Position numbers and translations under genes: made by a program. From an uncultured Synechococcales cyanobacterium (lineage in GTDB: Bacteria > Cyanobacteriota > Cyanobacteriia > Thermosynechococcales > Thermosynechococcaceae), in the NCBI GenBank assembly GCA_902806435.1, contig CADCWO010000178.1, forward strand, positions 1 through 39,068: DNA of 39,068 bases, read 5' to 3'. The notes under the pieces were generated by a model. That model made no database searches. It saw nothing but the letters and a program-made list of their open reading frames with translations, and had not been told where the DNA came from. How positions within the stretch are numbered: position 1 is the first letter of the stretch; the number at the start of each line of letters is the position of its first letter. Shown piece after piece: positions 9,606 to 18,926 of this stretch.

Positions 9606-10628
9606 TTAGTAGTCAGGGTCGCGATCGTACTCAGGTTCTTTTACTTTATTAGGAAGATTAATTTCGGGAGCTTCATAATCTGCATCGTCTGCCCAAGCAT
9701 CTTTCTGGTAGTCCTCATCTTTGAGTGGCGGGATATAGGGTGGCTGTTCAACCTCTATCTCAGCCCTACCGGGACGCCGGATTTCTTCTAGCTCCTCTTC
9801 ATCTTCATAATCGTAATCTTCGTCATACTCCTCTTCCTCATAGACAGGCACTGGTTGGTAATTCGTCATCCTTTGGGGGGGACGAGCAGTAATATTGCGT
9901 TTGGGACGGACAGGCAGCTGTGGCTCATCATCCCAACCTTCCTCTTCCCAAGACCTTTCATCCTCGTATTGATATTGAGGCTGAGTTGTACGACGTACCG
10001 GCGGATAGCTACGTACTCCAGTCGGCAATTGATTACTGGCTGAGGTTGTTGGCAGGTATTCCTCCTCCATTTCCTGCTCCCAGGGAGGAGCCGTAATTCC
10101 AAGCCGCTCTAACACGCCAACCGTCAATTGGTTGAGTCGTTCTTCCGCCCCTTCAAATACAATTAGTCGCTCAGGGCCACTGCTGACAATCTCCTCTACA
10201 GGCAACTCATAAGTGCTGATTAGCTGAGATGGGATTAGGGGAATACCTAGAGAAGCAATAACCAGCGCAGAGATCTGGCCGCTATTTACATCGAACTTGA
10301 AGCCACGCACTTTACCCAGCAGTTCTCCGGCCTCTGTGACGACCTCATTACCGATTAAGGTACTGTAGTTGAGCACATCAATGTCTTCTATAGCATCTTC
10401 ATCTTCTACCAGGATCACATCCCCTACCTGAACGACGCTGCTCAGTAGCATTAAGCGGGGAGTACCAGAGATCAAGTTTTCCCGTAAGCCAAGCGCAATG
10501 ACCTGTCGCTGGTCGACATCAACCCAAAGTTGACTGACAACCCCAAGTTTCTTACCAGACTCACGCGTAATAACCTGGGTGCCGATAAGGTCAGAGCGTT
10601 GTTGGAGTTGTTCAGGTGATATCGTCAT
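9606..10628 (-). CDS. PRC-barrel domain protein with acidic disordered tail
   Basis: From the chosen start (MTISPEQLQQRSDLIGT) the protein is about 340 residues. Two PRC-barrel domains are visible: residues about 12-80 (DLIGTQVITRESGKKLGVVS) and about 90-160 (TLIGNEVVTEAGELLGKVRG). PRC barrels are small beta barrels first described in the photosynthetic reaction centre H subunit and in RimM; here the partner is unknown. The rest is low-complexity and very acidic, with runs of Glu, Asp and Tyr between about 255 and 340, so it is probably disordered. A longer start at 10685 is possible but adds residues that look unconserved. It is divergent from the DUF3318 gene. Confidence 0.85.
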   Translation of the reverse strand: MTISPEQLQQRSDLIGTQVITRESGKKLGVVSQLWVDVDQRQVIALGLRENLISGTPRLMLLSSVVQVGDVILVEDEDAIEDIDVLNYSTLIGNEVVTEAGELLGKVRGFKFDVNSGQISALVIASLGIPLIPSQLISTYELPVEEIVSSGPERLIVFEGAEERLNQLTVGVLERLGITAPPWEQEMEEEYLPTTSASNQLPTGVRSYPPVRRTTQPQYQYEDERSWEEEGWDDEPQLPVRPKRNITARPPQRMTNYQPVPVYEEEEYDEDYDYEDEEELEEIRRPGRAEIEVEQPPYIPPLKDEDYQKDAWADDADYEAPEINLPNKVKEPEYDRDPDY

Positions 10629-10988
10629 TGCTGTCTCAAACCCCGAGTTGAATCCTAATTCCATACTAATCTTACACAGTCGCAAAGCTTAGCTATGTGC
10701 TTAGCTGACTTGAAACTTTGCCTGCACTAGTTCGGACTAGCCTAGAGAATCTATTTGGGGGTAGTTTACTTTATGTTCTTATCTTAATTGTGCTTAACCT
10801 GGTCTGACAATTACAAACCAAGAGTTCACCAATGAGCCTGCTGAAACCTTTGTTTGAAGAGGAACTTCAAGCAAGCCTATTGCAAAGTTGATCTAAGGTC
10901 TTGAAGTTCGTCAATTATGATTACAACCCTTTGCAAGACCGCTATACTCCAAAGTAAGGGTTATGTTTTTATTTCTAGGGTTGGACGG

Positions 10989-11627
10989 ATGACATCCTAC
11001 GCTATGACTGCCAGAGCAGATACAAGTGAACTCCGGCGCTTAAGAACTTTGCTGCCGCCGGAATTGCAGAGCTGGGTCACCATTGAGAGGACAACAGCAG
11101 TCAATCCTCCCTTAATCACCTGCGAAGAAATCGGCAAAGATCAAGTCGAGATTCAAGTTGATTTAGTGCGGTGGGACCAGCTAGCAAGGGATCAGCGTAA
11201 CTTGCTCTTTTGGCATGAGGTAGCCCGGATTCAAAACGACACCATTCCTAAAGATGGCTGGGAGATGGCAGCGCTAGCCGTTGGCTTAGGGGGTGCAGTT
11301 GGAGAGCTTTGGGTTCAAGATGGTATATTGCTTTTGCTCGCCCTAACGTTAAGCGGTGTAGCAGGATACCGGCTTTATCAGCGTAATAGTAGCGATCGCA
11401 GCTTAAAAGAAGCAATAGAAGCTGACGAAAAAGCGATCGCCATAGCAACTCGGTTTAACTACAAATTACCGACTGCTTATAAGAGCCTTGGTAGTGCCCT
11501 GAAAGCTCTAATTGATCAAACACCTGGCAAACGAGCCAGAGTAAAATATGAAGCCCGCTTACAAGCCCTCAAGCAAAGCGCTGCTAGAGCAAAAGCTAGA
11601 AGTCAAGCAATGCGTAGCGAAGCCTAG
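10989..11627 (+). CDS. DUF3318 family membrane protein
   Basis: A protein of about 212 residues from this start (MTSYAMTARADTSELRRLR). It fits the cyanobacterial DUF3318 family, whose function is unknown. The N-terminal half is soluble and includes WDQLARDQRNLLFWHEVARI, followed by two hydrophobic segments near residues 98-112 and 116-135 (DGILLLLALTLSGVAGYRLY) that are likely membrane helices. A Lys/Arg/Ala-rich helix forms the C-terminus. An upstream ATG at 10917 would add 24 residues that do not look conserved, so the internal start is preferred. It is followed 22 bp later by the tocopherol cyclase gene on the same strand, so the two may be cotranscribed. Confidence 0.8.
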   Translation: MTSYAMTARADTSELRRLRTLLPPELQSWVTIERTTAVNPPLITCEEIGKDQVEIQVDLVRWDQLARDQRNLLFWHEVARIQNDTIPKDGWEMAALAVGLGGAVGELWVQDGILLLLALTLSGVAGYRLYQRNSSDRSLKEAIEADEKAIAIATRFNYKLPTAYKSLGSALKALIDQTPGKRARVKYEARLQALKQSAARAKARSQAMRSEA

Positions 11628-11643
11628 TTCGTTCCTGTCATAA

Positions 11644-12726
<1,083 letters not shown>

Positions 12727-12777
12727 TTGGTAATACTATTACTGCATTAGCTCACCTGCTATGATCGCTACATATTT

Positions 12778-12851
12778 GGGGCTGTGGCTCAGATGGATAG
12801 AGCAAGCGCCTCCTAAGCGCTAGGTCGCGCGTTCGAATCGCGCCAGTCCCG
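12778..12851 (+). tRNA. tRNA-Arg (anticodon CCT)
   Basis: A complete cloverleaf can be drawn. The acceptor GGGGCTG pairs with CAGTCCC (one G-T pair). The D stem GCTC/GAGC, anticodon stem AGCGC/GCGCT with loop CTCCTAA, and T stem GCGCG/CGCGC with TTCGAAT loop are all present. The anticodon CCT (12812-12814) reads the rare Arg codon AGG. The discriminator is G and CCA is not encoded. Length 74 nt. Confidence 0.96.
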
Positions 12852-12929
12852 TTCATTTCTAAGAGCTTAAGGCAATGATCCGAACCACCCTTCTAAAGAA
12901 GATGAGGGATATTTAAGTAGGTTTTGGGT

Positions 12930-12981
12930 GAAAAAGAGAGTAAGCTTGAGCTCATCCAAGCTTGGGGTTGGAGTCTTTTTC
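12930..12981 (+). terminator. Bipartite hairpin ending in a T-run
   Basis: An inner 7-bp stem AAGCTTG/CAAGCTT (12942-12948 with 12957-12963) is enclosed by an outer 8-bp pair GAAAAAGA/TCTTTTTC (12930-12937 with 12974-12981). The right arm ends in five T residues. It could stop transcripts from the tRNA-Arg side, though it lies about 80 nt past the tRNA. Confidence 0.4.
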
Positions 12982-13156
12982 CAAAGAATTACCCCTTTTA
13001 GTACAAAGATAACTAAACAAGATTATGCTAGATCTTGATGATGAAGCACTTTGTAATCTGTATTACGAAGTCTGAAAGTATCCACAGTGGGTAGCTCTTT
13101 AATCCAGCTATCAAGACTTTCAGGTGTTTACAGTGCAGGCATAAAATAAAAGTTTG

Positions 13157-13177
13157 ATGGGAAAACAGGTTTCCCAT
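13157..13177 (-). terminator. Likely intrinsic terminator of the YqaE-like gene
   Basis: A perfect 8-bp stem ATGGGAAA/TTTCCCAT surrounds a 5-nt loop. On the minus strand it is followed by T-rich sequence (AACTTTTATTTT). It lies about 100 nt after the stop of the minus-strand YqaE-like gene. Confidence 0.5.
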
Positions 13178-13280
13178 TGAGCCAGGCTACTCTCAGCTAA
13201 GATTTTTAAGAGCCTAACAAAATAAAGCAAAAAGCTTAATTCCAGTTTGTCTAATCAATATGTCTATGCCATGACGCAAT

Positions 13281-13457
13281 CTAAGCTCTGTATGCTTCTT
13301 GTTGCTTGGAGATAACCCAGATCGCATGGATAATTCCAGGAATGTAACCTAACAAGGTTAAAAGAATATTAATCCAAAATGCAGGGCCAATACCAACTGT
13401 TAGAAACACACCTAAGGGCGGCAACAGAATTGATGCGATGATTCGGAGAATATTCAT
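13281..13457 (-). CDS. YqaE/Pmp3 family small membrane protein
   Basis: A 58-residue protein with two hydrophobic segments, about residues 4-22 (LRIIASILLPPLGVFLTVG) and 27-48. The family hallmarks are LLPPLGVFL, the central FWINILLTLLGYIPGIIHA and a short charged tail (SKQQEAYRA). YqaE/Pmp3 proteins are small proteolipids of plants, fungi and bacteria linked to salt and cold stress and membrane potential. The bacterial role is poorly known. The gene stands alone between tRNA-Arg and the frameshifted TPR-like gene, with a likely terminator downstream. It is easily missed because of its size. Confidence 0.92.
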   Translation of the reverse strand: MNILRIIASILLPPLGVFLTVGIGPAFWINILLTLLGYIPGIIHAIWVISKQQEAYRA

Positions 13458-13569
13458 ATCAGTTTCTTTTATTTAATCTAGCGACTATTACCTTCAAGTA
13501 TTTCATAGGGTAGTCGTTCGAGAGTTCCACCTTAAGAATGAAAGTTCAAACTTCTTAGCAGGAAAATGA

Positions 13570-14672
13570 CTACATTCTATTTCTGGCTAAAACTAGACAA
13601 CTGTAAAGATGGAAAGTTTGGTCCCAAGCGCTTTCTACACGCCGAAATAGATTGATATGGGGTTCAAAAGCATTAAGTCGCTCTACTTGTTCCAATGCTG
13701 TCTCAGCAAAGACCCTAAACTCAGGCTCTACGGGAGCTTGGACTTGTCGATCTAAAAACGCCATCAGGTTTTTCCAGTTTGCCCAGGAGGTAGTCTGAGT
13801 TGGTTCAGGGTTTCCCACAGAACACCCTGTTGAAACTGATAGCCGCCATCGTATAGACGCAAAATACAGTTTTGGCTCGTTAGGTGCAAATCACAGATTT
13901 GAGCGTAGTCCTGGGTCTTTTGCTTTCGTTGAAGTCTACCACGAGCATCTAAGTCTACAACTGATTCAAATAAGGGTAACAATCCTATGACTCTATGAGT
14001 CACGTCTGACCAGTTGAAGGTAAAGACAGTAGACGGTATGTCTGAATTAGTATGAATAGCCGTAACTTCAGAACCGTTCATCCGAAAGTGGCAAACTTTC
14101 AAAACCTGGGTCTGCTGAATGGCTGTTAGGGGCAACCAAAAAACAGGAATACCGGCTGCTTGTAATGCTTGACCATAAATCTTAAGTTCACCAATCCGGC
14201 CGATCCGGTAAAGTCGCCAGCCGCGGCTTGGAAGTTGGAGACGAGCAAAGTAAGGGTCAATCTTCATCACCTGAGCAAACTTCTGGGCAGTCAAAGATTT
14301 GGCTTCTGTTGGTACAGATTCAAGCACCAGCACACCCAACTGATTATCTTTAGGCTCGACGGTTGCCTGAGCAATCTTGAGCTGCTGTTGCTCGCGTTCT
14401 AAGGCTGCTAGACGCTGTAAGCCCTGACGAGCCTCAATAGTGATCTTGGAACCCGTATCAGTTTTTAGAAGTTGTCGGTACACGGTCTCTGCTGTCGTTG
14501 TTTGCCCGGTGATTTCGTGGAGTCGGCCTTGGTATATCTGTACCCACGGCTCTTGAGCTGGTAGCTCCCGAAGTAAGCGGGCTGCTTCTTGGTAATCTTG
14601 CCGCTCAAAAGCAGCAGCAACTTGCTCGATCACGATCTCCCCCCTTGCGCTATTAGCCTTCGCCTTGAGCAA
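13570..14672 (-). pseudogene. TPR-like protein gene broken by a frameshift
   Basis: Two overlapping frames form one protein of about 360 residues. The upstream frame (13764-14672, 302 residues) starts with helical TPR-like repeats (about residues 15-95: AAAFERQDYQEAARLLRELP, then TTTAETVYRQLLK). It continues with a unique domain, then reads GVLWETLNQ and runs into unrelated residues and a stop. The downstream frame (13570-13818) resumes with TTSWANWKNLMAFLDRQ and ends in DQTFHLYSCLVLARN. Adding one base near 13800 would fuse them. The loss of an A from an AAA run is the simplest explanation; a sequencing error is possible. The 5' end overlaps the rsmE stop by 20 bp, so the two are probably cotranscribed. 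Function unknown. Confidence 0.78.
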
Positions 14673-15414
14673 ATTCTAATGCGGCGGTAACTAAAGACAA
14701 AGCCACTAACGGCGCGCTCAGCGATCGCAAGATCCGGCGGCCCAAGGAAACCGGTTGGTAGCCAATCGAGATTGCCTGAGCGATCTCAGCTTCTGTCCAT
14801 CCGCCCTCGGGCCCGATCGCGATTTGGATCCCTGATGGGGGATGTTGCAAACAGTGCAGTAAGTGAGGGGCACTGTAGCGGGTAACACAGAGATAACTGG
14901 CTAAGCCACAGTCCCCACTAGTGCCCTGCGATAACCCCGCTTGAAAAGGCAATGGAGCTAGTACCTGTGGGATCACCTGACGTTCAGATTGCTCGGCCGC
15001 TTCTTGAGCAATCCGTCGCCACCGCTCTACCTTGTGAGGGCTAGGAACAACCAGTGTGCGATCGCTCAGTAAGGGGACAATCCGGGTAACTCCCAGCTCT
15101 GTTGCTTGGTGCACTACCTGATCAAACCCATTTCCCTTGGGGAGAGCGGCGATTAAAGTTACCGAAATAGGTAGCTCGGTTTGGACAGAAATTTGTTTTA
15201 GAACCTGGGCTTGTCCTTGCTGGACTTGGAGCTGGGCTAACCACCAATCACCCAACCCATTCATCGCAATAAAGCAATCGCCTTTACCTAGGCGTAAGAC
15301 CCGGCCCAAATAATGCTGTTGCTCGGTACTCAAGCTAATCTGCTGGTTGTACAGTTGCTCAGGAGCGATCGTCAGCCGCTGTAACTGCCCTAATTTTTGC
15401 TGCCAATCTACCAT
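14653..15414 (-). CDS. rsmE: 16S rRNA (uracil(1498)-N(3))-methyltransferase
   Basis: RsmE methylates U1498 of 16S rRNA with S-adenosylmethionine on the assembled 30S subunit. The 253-residue protein has an N-terminal PUA-like domain (about 1-75, with LGRVLRLGKGD) and a C-terminal SPOUT methyltransferase domain with a trefoil knot. The knot motifs are IGPEGGWTEAE (Gly201-Gly205) and LGRRILRSLSAPLVAL (224-239). The usual knot sequence is closer to LRTETA or LRTLTAP; Ser here is a mild variation. KGNGFDQVVHQATELGV near 93-109 is also typical. The TPR-like gene follows with a 20-bp overlap. Confidence 0.95.
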   Translation of the reverse strand: MVDWQQKLGQLQRLTIAPEQLYNQQISLSTEQQHYLGRVLRLGKGDCFIAMNGLGDWWLAQLQVQQGQAQVLKQISVQTELPISVTLIAALPKGNGFDQVVHQATELGVTRIVPLLSDRTLVVPSPHKVERWRRIAQEAAEQSERQVIPQVLAPLPFQAGLSQGTSGDCGLASYLCVTRYSAPHLLHCLQHPPSGIQIAIGPEGGWTEAEIAQAISIGYQPVSLGRRILRSLSAPLVALSLVTAALEFAQGEG

Positions 15415-15568
15415 TTGCTCAAGCCAAGCGTTTACAACTTATCCTTTCAGCTGGCCCTGTATTCCTGACAATTATCTTTACAAAAATCCTAATCCACCTT
15501 GGGGAGCTGGAGACTACGGCTTTGAATTATCATAAAGCTGGAAGTCTTTTAGGTTGCGGTTCTAAGCT

Positions 15569-15658
15569 ATGGATATTTTGACATTGGGATGGGTTTCACT
15601 GTTAACGACCTTCACCTTTTCGGTTGCATTAGTCGTCTGGGGCCGTCACGGGATGTAA
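15569..15658 (+). CDS. petN: Cytochrome b6f complex subunit VIII (PetN)
   Basis: A 29-residue single-helix subunit of the thylakoid cytochrome b6f complex, which moves electrons from plastoquinol to plastocyanin or cytochrome c6. The protein starts [12 protein letters not shown] and ends VVWGRHGM, matching the near-invariant PetN ends ([10 protein letters not shown] and VVWGRNG). The middle reads TTFTFSVAL where many PetN proteins have a Trp, a mild divergence. One membrane helix spans about residues 5-23. The gene is too short for most ORF callers. A second small membrane gene begins 27 bp downstream on the same strand. Confidence 0.95.
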   Translation: MDILTLGWVSLLTTFTFSVALVVWGRHGM

Positions 15659-15685
15659 ATTAGTCGGTTCAGCTTAGGAAAAATT

Positions 15686-15850
15686 GTGGAAACTTCCTTC
15701 TTCAATGTTCTGATTCTGATTGCTTTTAGCCTGCTGGTGGTCGTAACTGGTGGGATTGGCTACCTAACAGTAGTGGATTGGCGTGACCGCCGTCGTCGTG
15801 AACGGGACGCGCGCTCACCTAAAAATAGCCGTCTAAAAAAGCAAAGTTAG
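15686..15850 (+). CDS. Small single-helix membrane protein
   Basis: A 54-residue frame starting with GTG, with AGGA 8 nt upstream (GCTTAGGAAAAATTGTG). Residues about 5-30 form one strongly hydrophobic helix (NVLILIAFSLLVVVTGGIGY). It is followed by LTVVDWRDRRRRERDARS and a Lys-rich tail, so by the positive-inside rule the C-terminus should face the cytoplasm or stroma side. The ordered composition, ribosome binding site and position 27 bp after petN support a real gene, possibly cotranscribed with petN. I do not recognise a named family. A role in a thylakoid complex is only a guess from location. Confidence 0.75.
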   Translation: METSFFNVLILIAFSLLVVVTGGIGYLTVVDWRDRRRRERDARSPKNSRLKKQS

Positions 15851-15968
15851 CAGCTTAATAGCTGTCTTAATTTAACCTGGCACGTTAGAGCTGATCATCC
15901 TACTCTAGTTTGTTGGTTGTTTCTGTAAGCTTTGGCGGCTGATGCCTTCATTCCCAGATGTTGATGCT

Positions 15969-17726
15969 ATGAATGCCCCTCTTGAACAACTTCAAACTGG
16001 ATTTGAGCAGGCCCTGGTGATAGCTTTTGGTCCTGAGCTAGCGGGAACTGACCCAATGCTTGGACCAGCAAGTAATCCCAAGTTTGGCGATTATCAGTCC
16101 AACATCGCTCTAGTTTTGGCTAAACAGCTGGGCCAGCCTCCGCGTGCGATCGCTGAGCAAATTATCCATCATCTAGCGCTTAGCGATATCTGCCATCCTC
16201 CAGTTGTAGCAGGACCAGGATTTATCAACTTAACCTTAAAGGCATCTTACCTGGAAGAGCAGCTGGCCGTGATGCACAGCGATCGTCGCTTGGGGGTTCC
16301 CCGGGCAAAAGCATCTAAGCGGGTAGTGATTGATTTTTCCAGTCCTAACATTGCCAAAGAAATGCACGTGGGGCATTTGCGTTCCACGATCATTGGGGAC
16401 TGCCTAGCCCGGATCTTAGAGTTTCAGGAGCACGATGTTCTACGCCTCAACCATGTAGGCGATTGGGGTACCCAATTTGGGATGTTAATTGCCTACCTCA
16501 AGGAAGCCTATCCAGCGGCATTGACTACCTCTAATGCTTTGGAGTTGGGAGATTTAGTCACTCTTTATCGCCAGGCAAAGCAGCGATTTGATCAAGACGA
16601 AGTTTTTCGGGAAGCCTCCCGGCAGGAGGTGGTAGCGCTGCAAGCAGGAGAAGCAATCACGCAGCGGGCTTGGCAACTTCTTTGTGAGCAATCCCGACGC
16701 GAATTCCAACGAATTTACGATTTACTGGATATCAAATTAACGGAACGAGGGGAGTCTTTTTATAATCCCTTGCTGCCAGCAATTGTCTCGGATTTAGAGC
16801 GTTTAGGCTTACTCGTCGAAGATCAAGGAGCAAAATGTGTTTTCTTGGAAGGGTTTACGAATCGAGAAGGTAAACCTCAACCCTTAATTATTCAAAAGTC
16901 TGACGGCGGATACAACTACGCCACAACCGATTTAGCTGCCTTACGCTACCGGATTCAGCAAGATCAAGCAGATTGGATTATCTATGTGACTGATGCGGGT
17001 CAGGCCAATCATTTTGCCCAGGTATTTCAAGTTGCGCGTCGCTCGGGCTGGATTCCAGAGGATGTAACCATTGCCCATGTCCCCTTCGGTTTAGTGTTGG
17101 GGGAAGGTGGTCGAAAGCTAAAGACCCGCTCTGGTGATACTATCCGGTTGCAGGAGTTGTTAAATGAGGCGATCGCTCGGGCCAGGGCAGACTTAGAAGC
17201 CAGGTTGCAGGAAGAAGGCCGGGAGGAAACAGAGGAGTTCAAAGCCCATGTTGCGGAAGTAGTCGGTATTGGTGCGGTCAAGTATGCCGACCTAAGTCAA
17301 AACCGCACCAGCAACTACGTCTTTAGCTACGACAAAATGCTGGCTCTTCAAGGCAACACAGCCCCCTATATGCTTTATGCCTATGTGCGGGTACAGGGGA
17401 TTAGCCGTAAGGGGCAAATTAACTTTGAGAAACTGACCCAAAATCCCCAACTTTCTCTGGTAGAAGAGGCTGAACTTGTTTTAGCTAAGCACCTGCTACA
17501 ACTCAGCGAAGTGCTTGAACAGGTATCTACCGATTTTCTACCCAACCGCCTCTGCCAGTATTTATTTGAATTAAGCCAAAAATTCAACCAGTTTTATGAC
17601 GGCTGCCCTGTGCTAACGGCAGCAGAACCCTTACAAGTATCTCGCCTTGCTCTGTGCGATCTCACTGCGCGGACATTGAAGCTTGGTTTGTCCCTCTTAG
17701 GAATGCAGACGCTCGATCGGATGTAG
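15969..17726 (+). CDS. argS: Arginyl-tRNA synthetase
   Basis: ArgRS attaches arginine to tRNA-Arg. It is a class I synthetase that needs bound tRNA for activation. From the start [16 protein letters not shown] the protein is 585 residues. An N-terminal Add-1 tRNA-recognition domain is followed by the HIGH motif in [18 protein letters not shown] (HVGH) and [11 protein letters not shown]. The KMSKS position reads [13 protein letters not shown], normal for ArgRS proteins that lack a canonical KMSK. A DALR anticodon-binding domain closes the protein. An upstream ATG at 15942 would add nine residues, but homologues begin at the MNA position. It converges on the zinc-ribbon gene with a 45-bp gap. 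Confidence 0.97.
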   Translation: MNAPLEQLQTGFEQALVIAFGPELAGTDPMLGPASNPKFGDYQSNIALVLAKQLGQPPRAIAEQIIHHLALSDICHPPVVAGPGFINLTLKASYLEEQLAVMHSDRRLGVPRAKASKRVVIDFSSPNIAKEMHVGHLRSTIIGDCLARILEFQEHDVLRLNHVGDWGTQFGMLIAYLKEAYPAALTTSNALELGDLVTLYRQAKQRFDQDEVFREASRQEVVALQAGEAITQRAWQLLCEQSRREFQRIYDLLDIKLTERGESFYNPLLPAIVSDLERLGLLVEDQGAKCVFLEGFTNREGKPQPLIIQKSDGGYNYATTDLAALRYRIQQDQADWIIYVTDAGQANHFAQVFQVARRSGWIPEDVTIAHVPFGLVLGEGGRKLKTRSGDTIRLQELLNEAIARARADLEARLQEEGREETEEFKAHVAEVVGIGAVKYADLSQNRTSNYVFSYDKMLALQGNTAPYMLYAYVRVQGISRKGQINFEKLTQNPQLSLVEEAELVLAKHLLQLSEVLEQVSTDFLPNRLCQYLFELSQKFNQFYDGCPVLTAAEPLQVSRLALCDLTARTLKLGLSLLGMQTLDRM

Positions 17727-17771
17727 CCTTGCCGTCATTGCTTGCAAGATTAGTGTCATCAATCGCAAAAA

Positions 17772-18152
17772 TTATTCTTCAAGCGTTCTGGCACCCACTT
17801 CCACCGCTTGGACATCAATAGTACCTGGGGGGGTTAAACGGGAAAAGTGTTTGTGCTCAACTTTTATCGGTTCATTACAGTTGGGGCATCGCATTTGGGT
17901 TTTGTTTAGTCCAGCCAAGGGGGAGGCGCAAACTGGACATTGACCTTGGACCAGATTTCGCTGTATCCACCACCGCACCCCGACAAAGATAGCGACTGGT
18001 GCCAGCAGGATGATTCCGATTAAAGCAAAGAAGGATTTTACCAACCACCCCAGGCCTATTGCCCCTAATAACCACACCGCCGCTACAATGACTAGCCACG
18101 CCCGGATAGTAGACAAGGCAATTAAAAATCCTTTAGAACTGTTTTGATTCAC
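17772..18152 (-). CDS. Zinc-ribbon membrane protein
   Basis: A 126-residue protein. Two hydrophobic helices lie at about residues 10-34 and 38-60, followed by a basic stretch (RWWIQRNLVQG). Then comes a zinc ribbon with two Cys pairs, CPVC near 73 and CPNC near 89, spaced as in rubredoxin-like knuckles. The start is GTG with TAGGAG 6 nt upstream. Cyanobacteria have such two-helix plus zinc-ribbon proteins of unknown function; I cannot name this one. It lies downstream of the repeat-protein gene on the same strand but is separated by 316 bp, so shared transcription is uncertain. Confidence 0.75.
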   Translation of the reverse strand: MNQNSSKGFLIALSTIRAWLVIVAAVWLLGAIGLGWLVKSFFALIGIILLAPVAIFVGVRWWIQRNLVQGQCPVCASPLAGLNKTQMRCPNCNEPIKVEHKHFSRLTPPGTIDVQAVEVGARTLEE

Positions 18153-18468
18153 AACTAACTCCTAGAGCCAGAAGATGTCTTTATCTAAGCATAGATAACA
18201 CAAGTTGATAGAGGCGGTTCTTACGCCATCTCAGGGCGGATCTGCGCTTTCCAGCTCAGGCTACTCACCGCTGTAACAGGCTATCCCTTCTGCAGCAGTT
18301 GTTCCACTTCAATGCATCAGGTCAGGGGCGAGAAAGTTACCTCCGGCGCGAAGCTTACTTGCTGTGTTTCAGAACGAGTAAGCCCCCACCGGCTGAGGAG
18401 TTAAATGGAGATCTAGCAACCTAGCCCAGTTTGACGGCGCCATGAACTCCTTGACTTCTGAATCATTG
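18153..18468. other. Gene-free region with a nested hairpin
   Basis: No coding region is supported. At 18340-18398 a nested hairpin can be drawn. The outer arms CCTCCGG and CCGGCTGAGG pair with a small bulge. The inner 8-bp stem is CTTACTTG/CGAGTAAG, with one G-T pair. Several further GC-rich segments at 18200-18290 could fold. I match it to no known RNA family; an unannotated small RNA or an untranslated region of the repeat-protein transcript are both possible. Confidence 0.4.
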
Positions 18469-18846
18469 CTAATCGATGTAGTCTGATTTCAAGTCAGTGT
18501 CTTCCGGCTGATTAGTTGCGATCGGACGATCACCTGCTAAAGAATAATGCTCGTCAATCGGGAGCTTGCTTTTGGCAATCGGACGCTCGCCGTCAATTTC
18601 AAGAGTACTCTCGGCTTGTGTCTCGCTTTTGGCAATCGGACGCTCGCCGTCAATTTCAAGAATACTTTGGACTTCAATTGTGGCTGGGTCCACCGGGCGA
18701 TGTCCGTCTACATCAAGCGTCTTTTTCACTTCCAGCTCGCCAGAAGCTATCGGGCGCTGTCCATCAATGTCTAGGGTATTAACAATTTCTTGCGGCTCAC
18801 TGTTAGTACCATCGTCCGAATGCCGCTTTTGCTTCTCTTGGCTCAT
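18469..18846 (-). CDS. Protein of five 19-residue DG-x-RPI repeats
   Basis: A 125-residue acidic protein of unknown function. After a polar leader (1-19) it has five repeats of 19 residues at about 20-38, 39-57, 58-76, 77-95 and 96-114. The core consensus is TL-[DE]-[IV]-DG-x-RP-[IV]-A. The last repeat is the most divergent (YSLAGDRPIA), followed by a polar tail. There is no signal peptide or membrane helix. The start at 18846 is chosen because GGAGGAG stands 3 nt upstream; an in-frame ATG at 18930 would overlap the P-II-like gene and lacks such a site. It follows the P-II-like gene on the same strand by 80 bp. Repeats 3 and 4 share a 37-nt identical DNA block, indicating recent duplication. 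Confidence 0.8.
   Translation of the reverse strand: MSQEKQKRHSDDGTNSEPQEIVNTLDIDGQRPIASGELEVKKTLDVDGHRPVDPATIEVQSILEIDGERPIAKSETQAESTLEIDGERPIAKSKLPIDEHYSLAGDRPIATNQPEDTDLKSDYID
18505..18789 (-). repeat. Five tandem 57-bp repeats inside the gene
   Basis: The repeat unit is 57 bp (19 codons). The DNA is best preserved between two copies: a 37-nt block beginning GCTTTTGGCAATCGG is identical at 18568-18604 and 18625-18661. The other copies have diverged at DNA level but keep the protein motif, so expansion was stepwise and under protein-level constraint. Confidence 0.85.
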
Positions 18847-18849
18847 GTT

Positions 18850-18856
18850 CTCCTCC
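18850..18856 (-). promoter_or_regulatory. Strong ribosome binding site of the repeat protein
   Basis: GGAGGAG on the minus strand, 3 nt before the ATG at 18846. It decides between this start and the longer frame opening at 18930. Confidence 0.75.
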
Positions 18857-18926
18857 GTAAGTTTGTAATCTACTTGCCAGTTTTCATTTATTGGCTCAAT
18901 CATGAGTGGCAGCAAGGTTTCTGGCT

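Larger units (their letters stand above)
12852..13280. other. Gene-free region with two hairpins
   Basis: No supported coding region between tRNA-Arg and the YqaE-like gene. Two structures stand out: a bipartite hairpin at 12930-12981 and a terminator-like hairpin at 13157-13177, listed separately. Confidence 0.5.

Noticed and set aside
15347-15535. Plus-strand ORF of 62 codons between rsmE and petN
   Set aside because: It starts inside rsmE on the opposite strand and its composition is that of an antisense shadow.
18547-18868. Plus-strand repeat-containing ORFs opposite the DG-x-RPI protein
   Set aside because: Their internal repeats are the antisense image of the real minus-strand repeats, which have a strong ribosome binding site.
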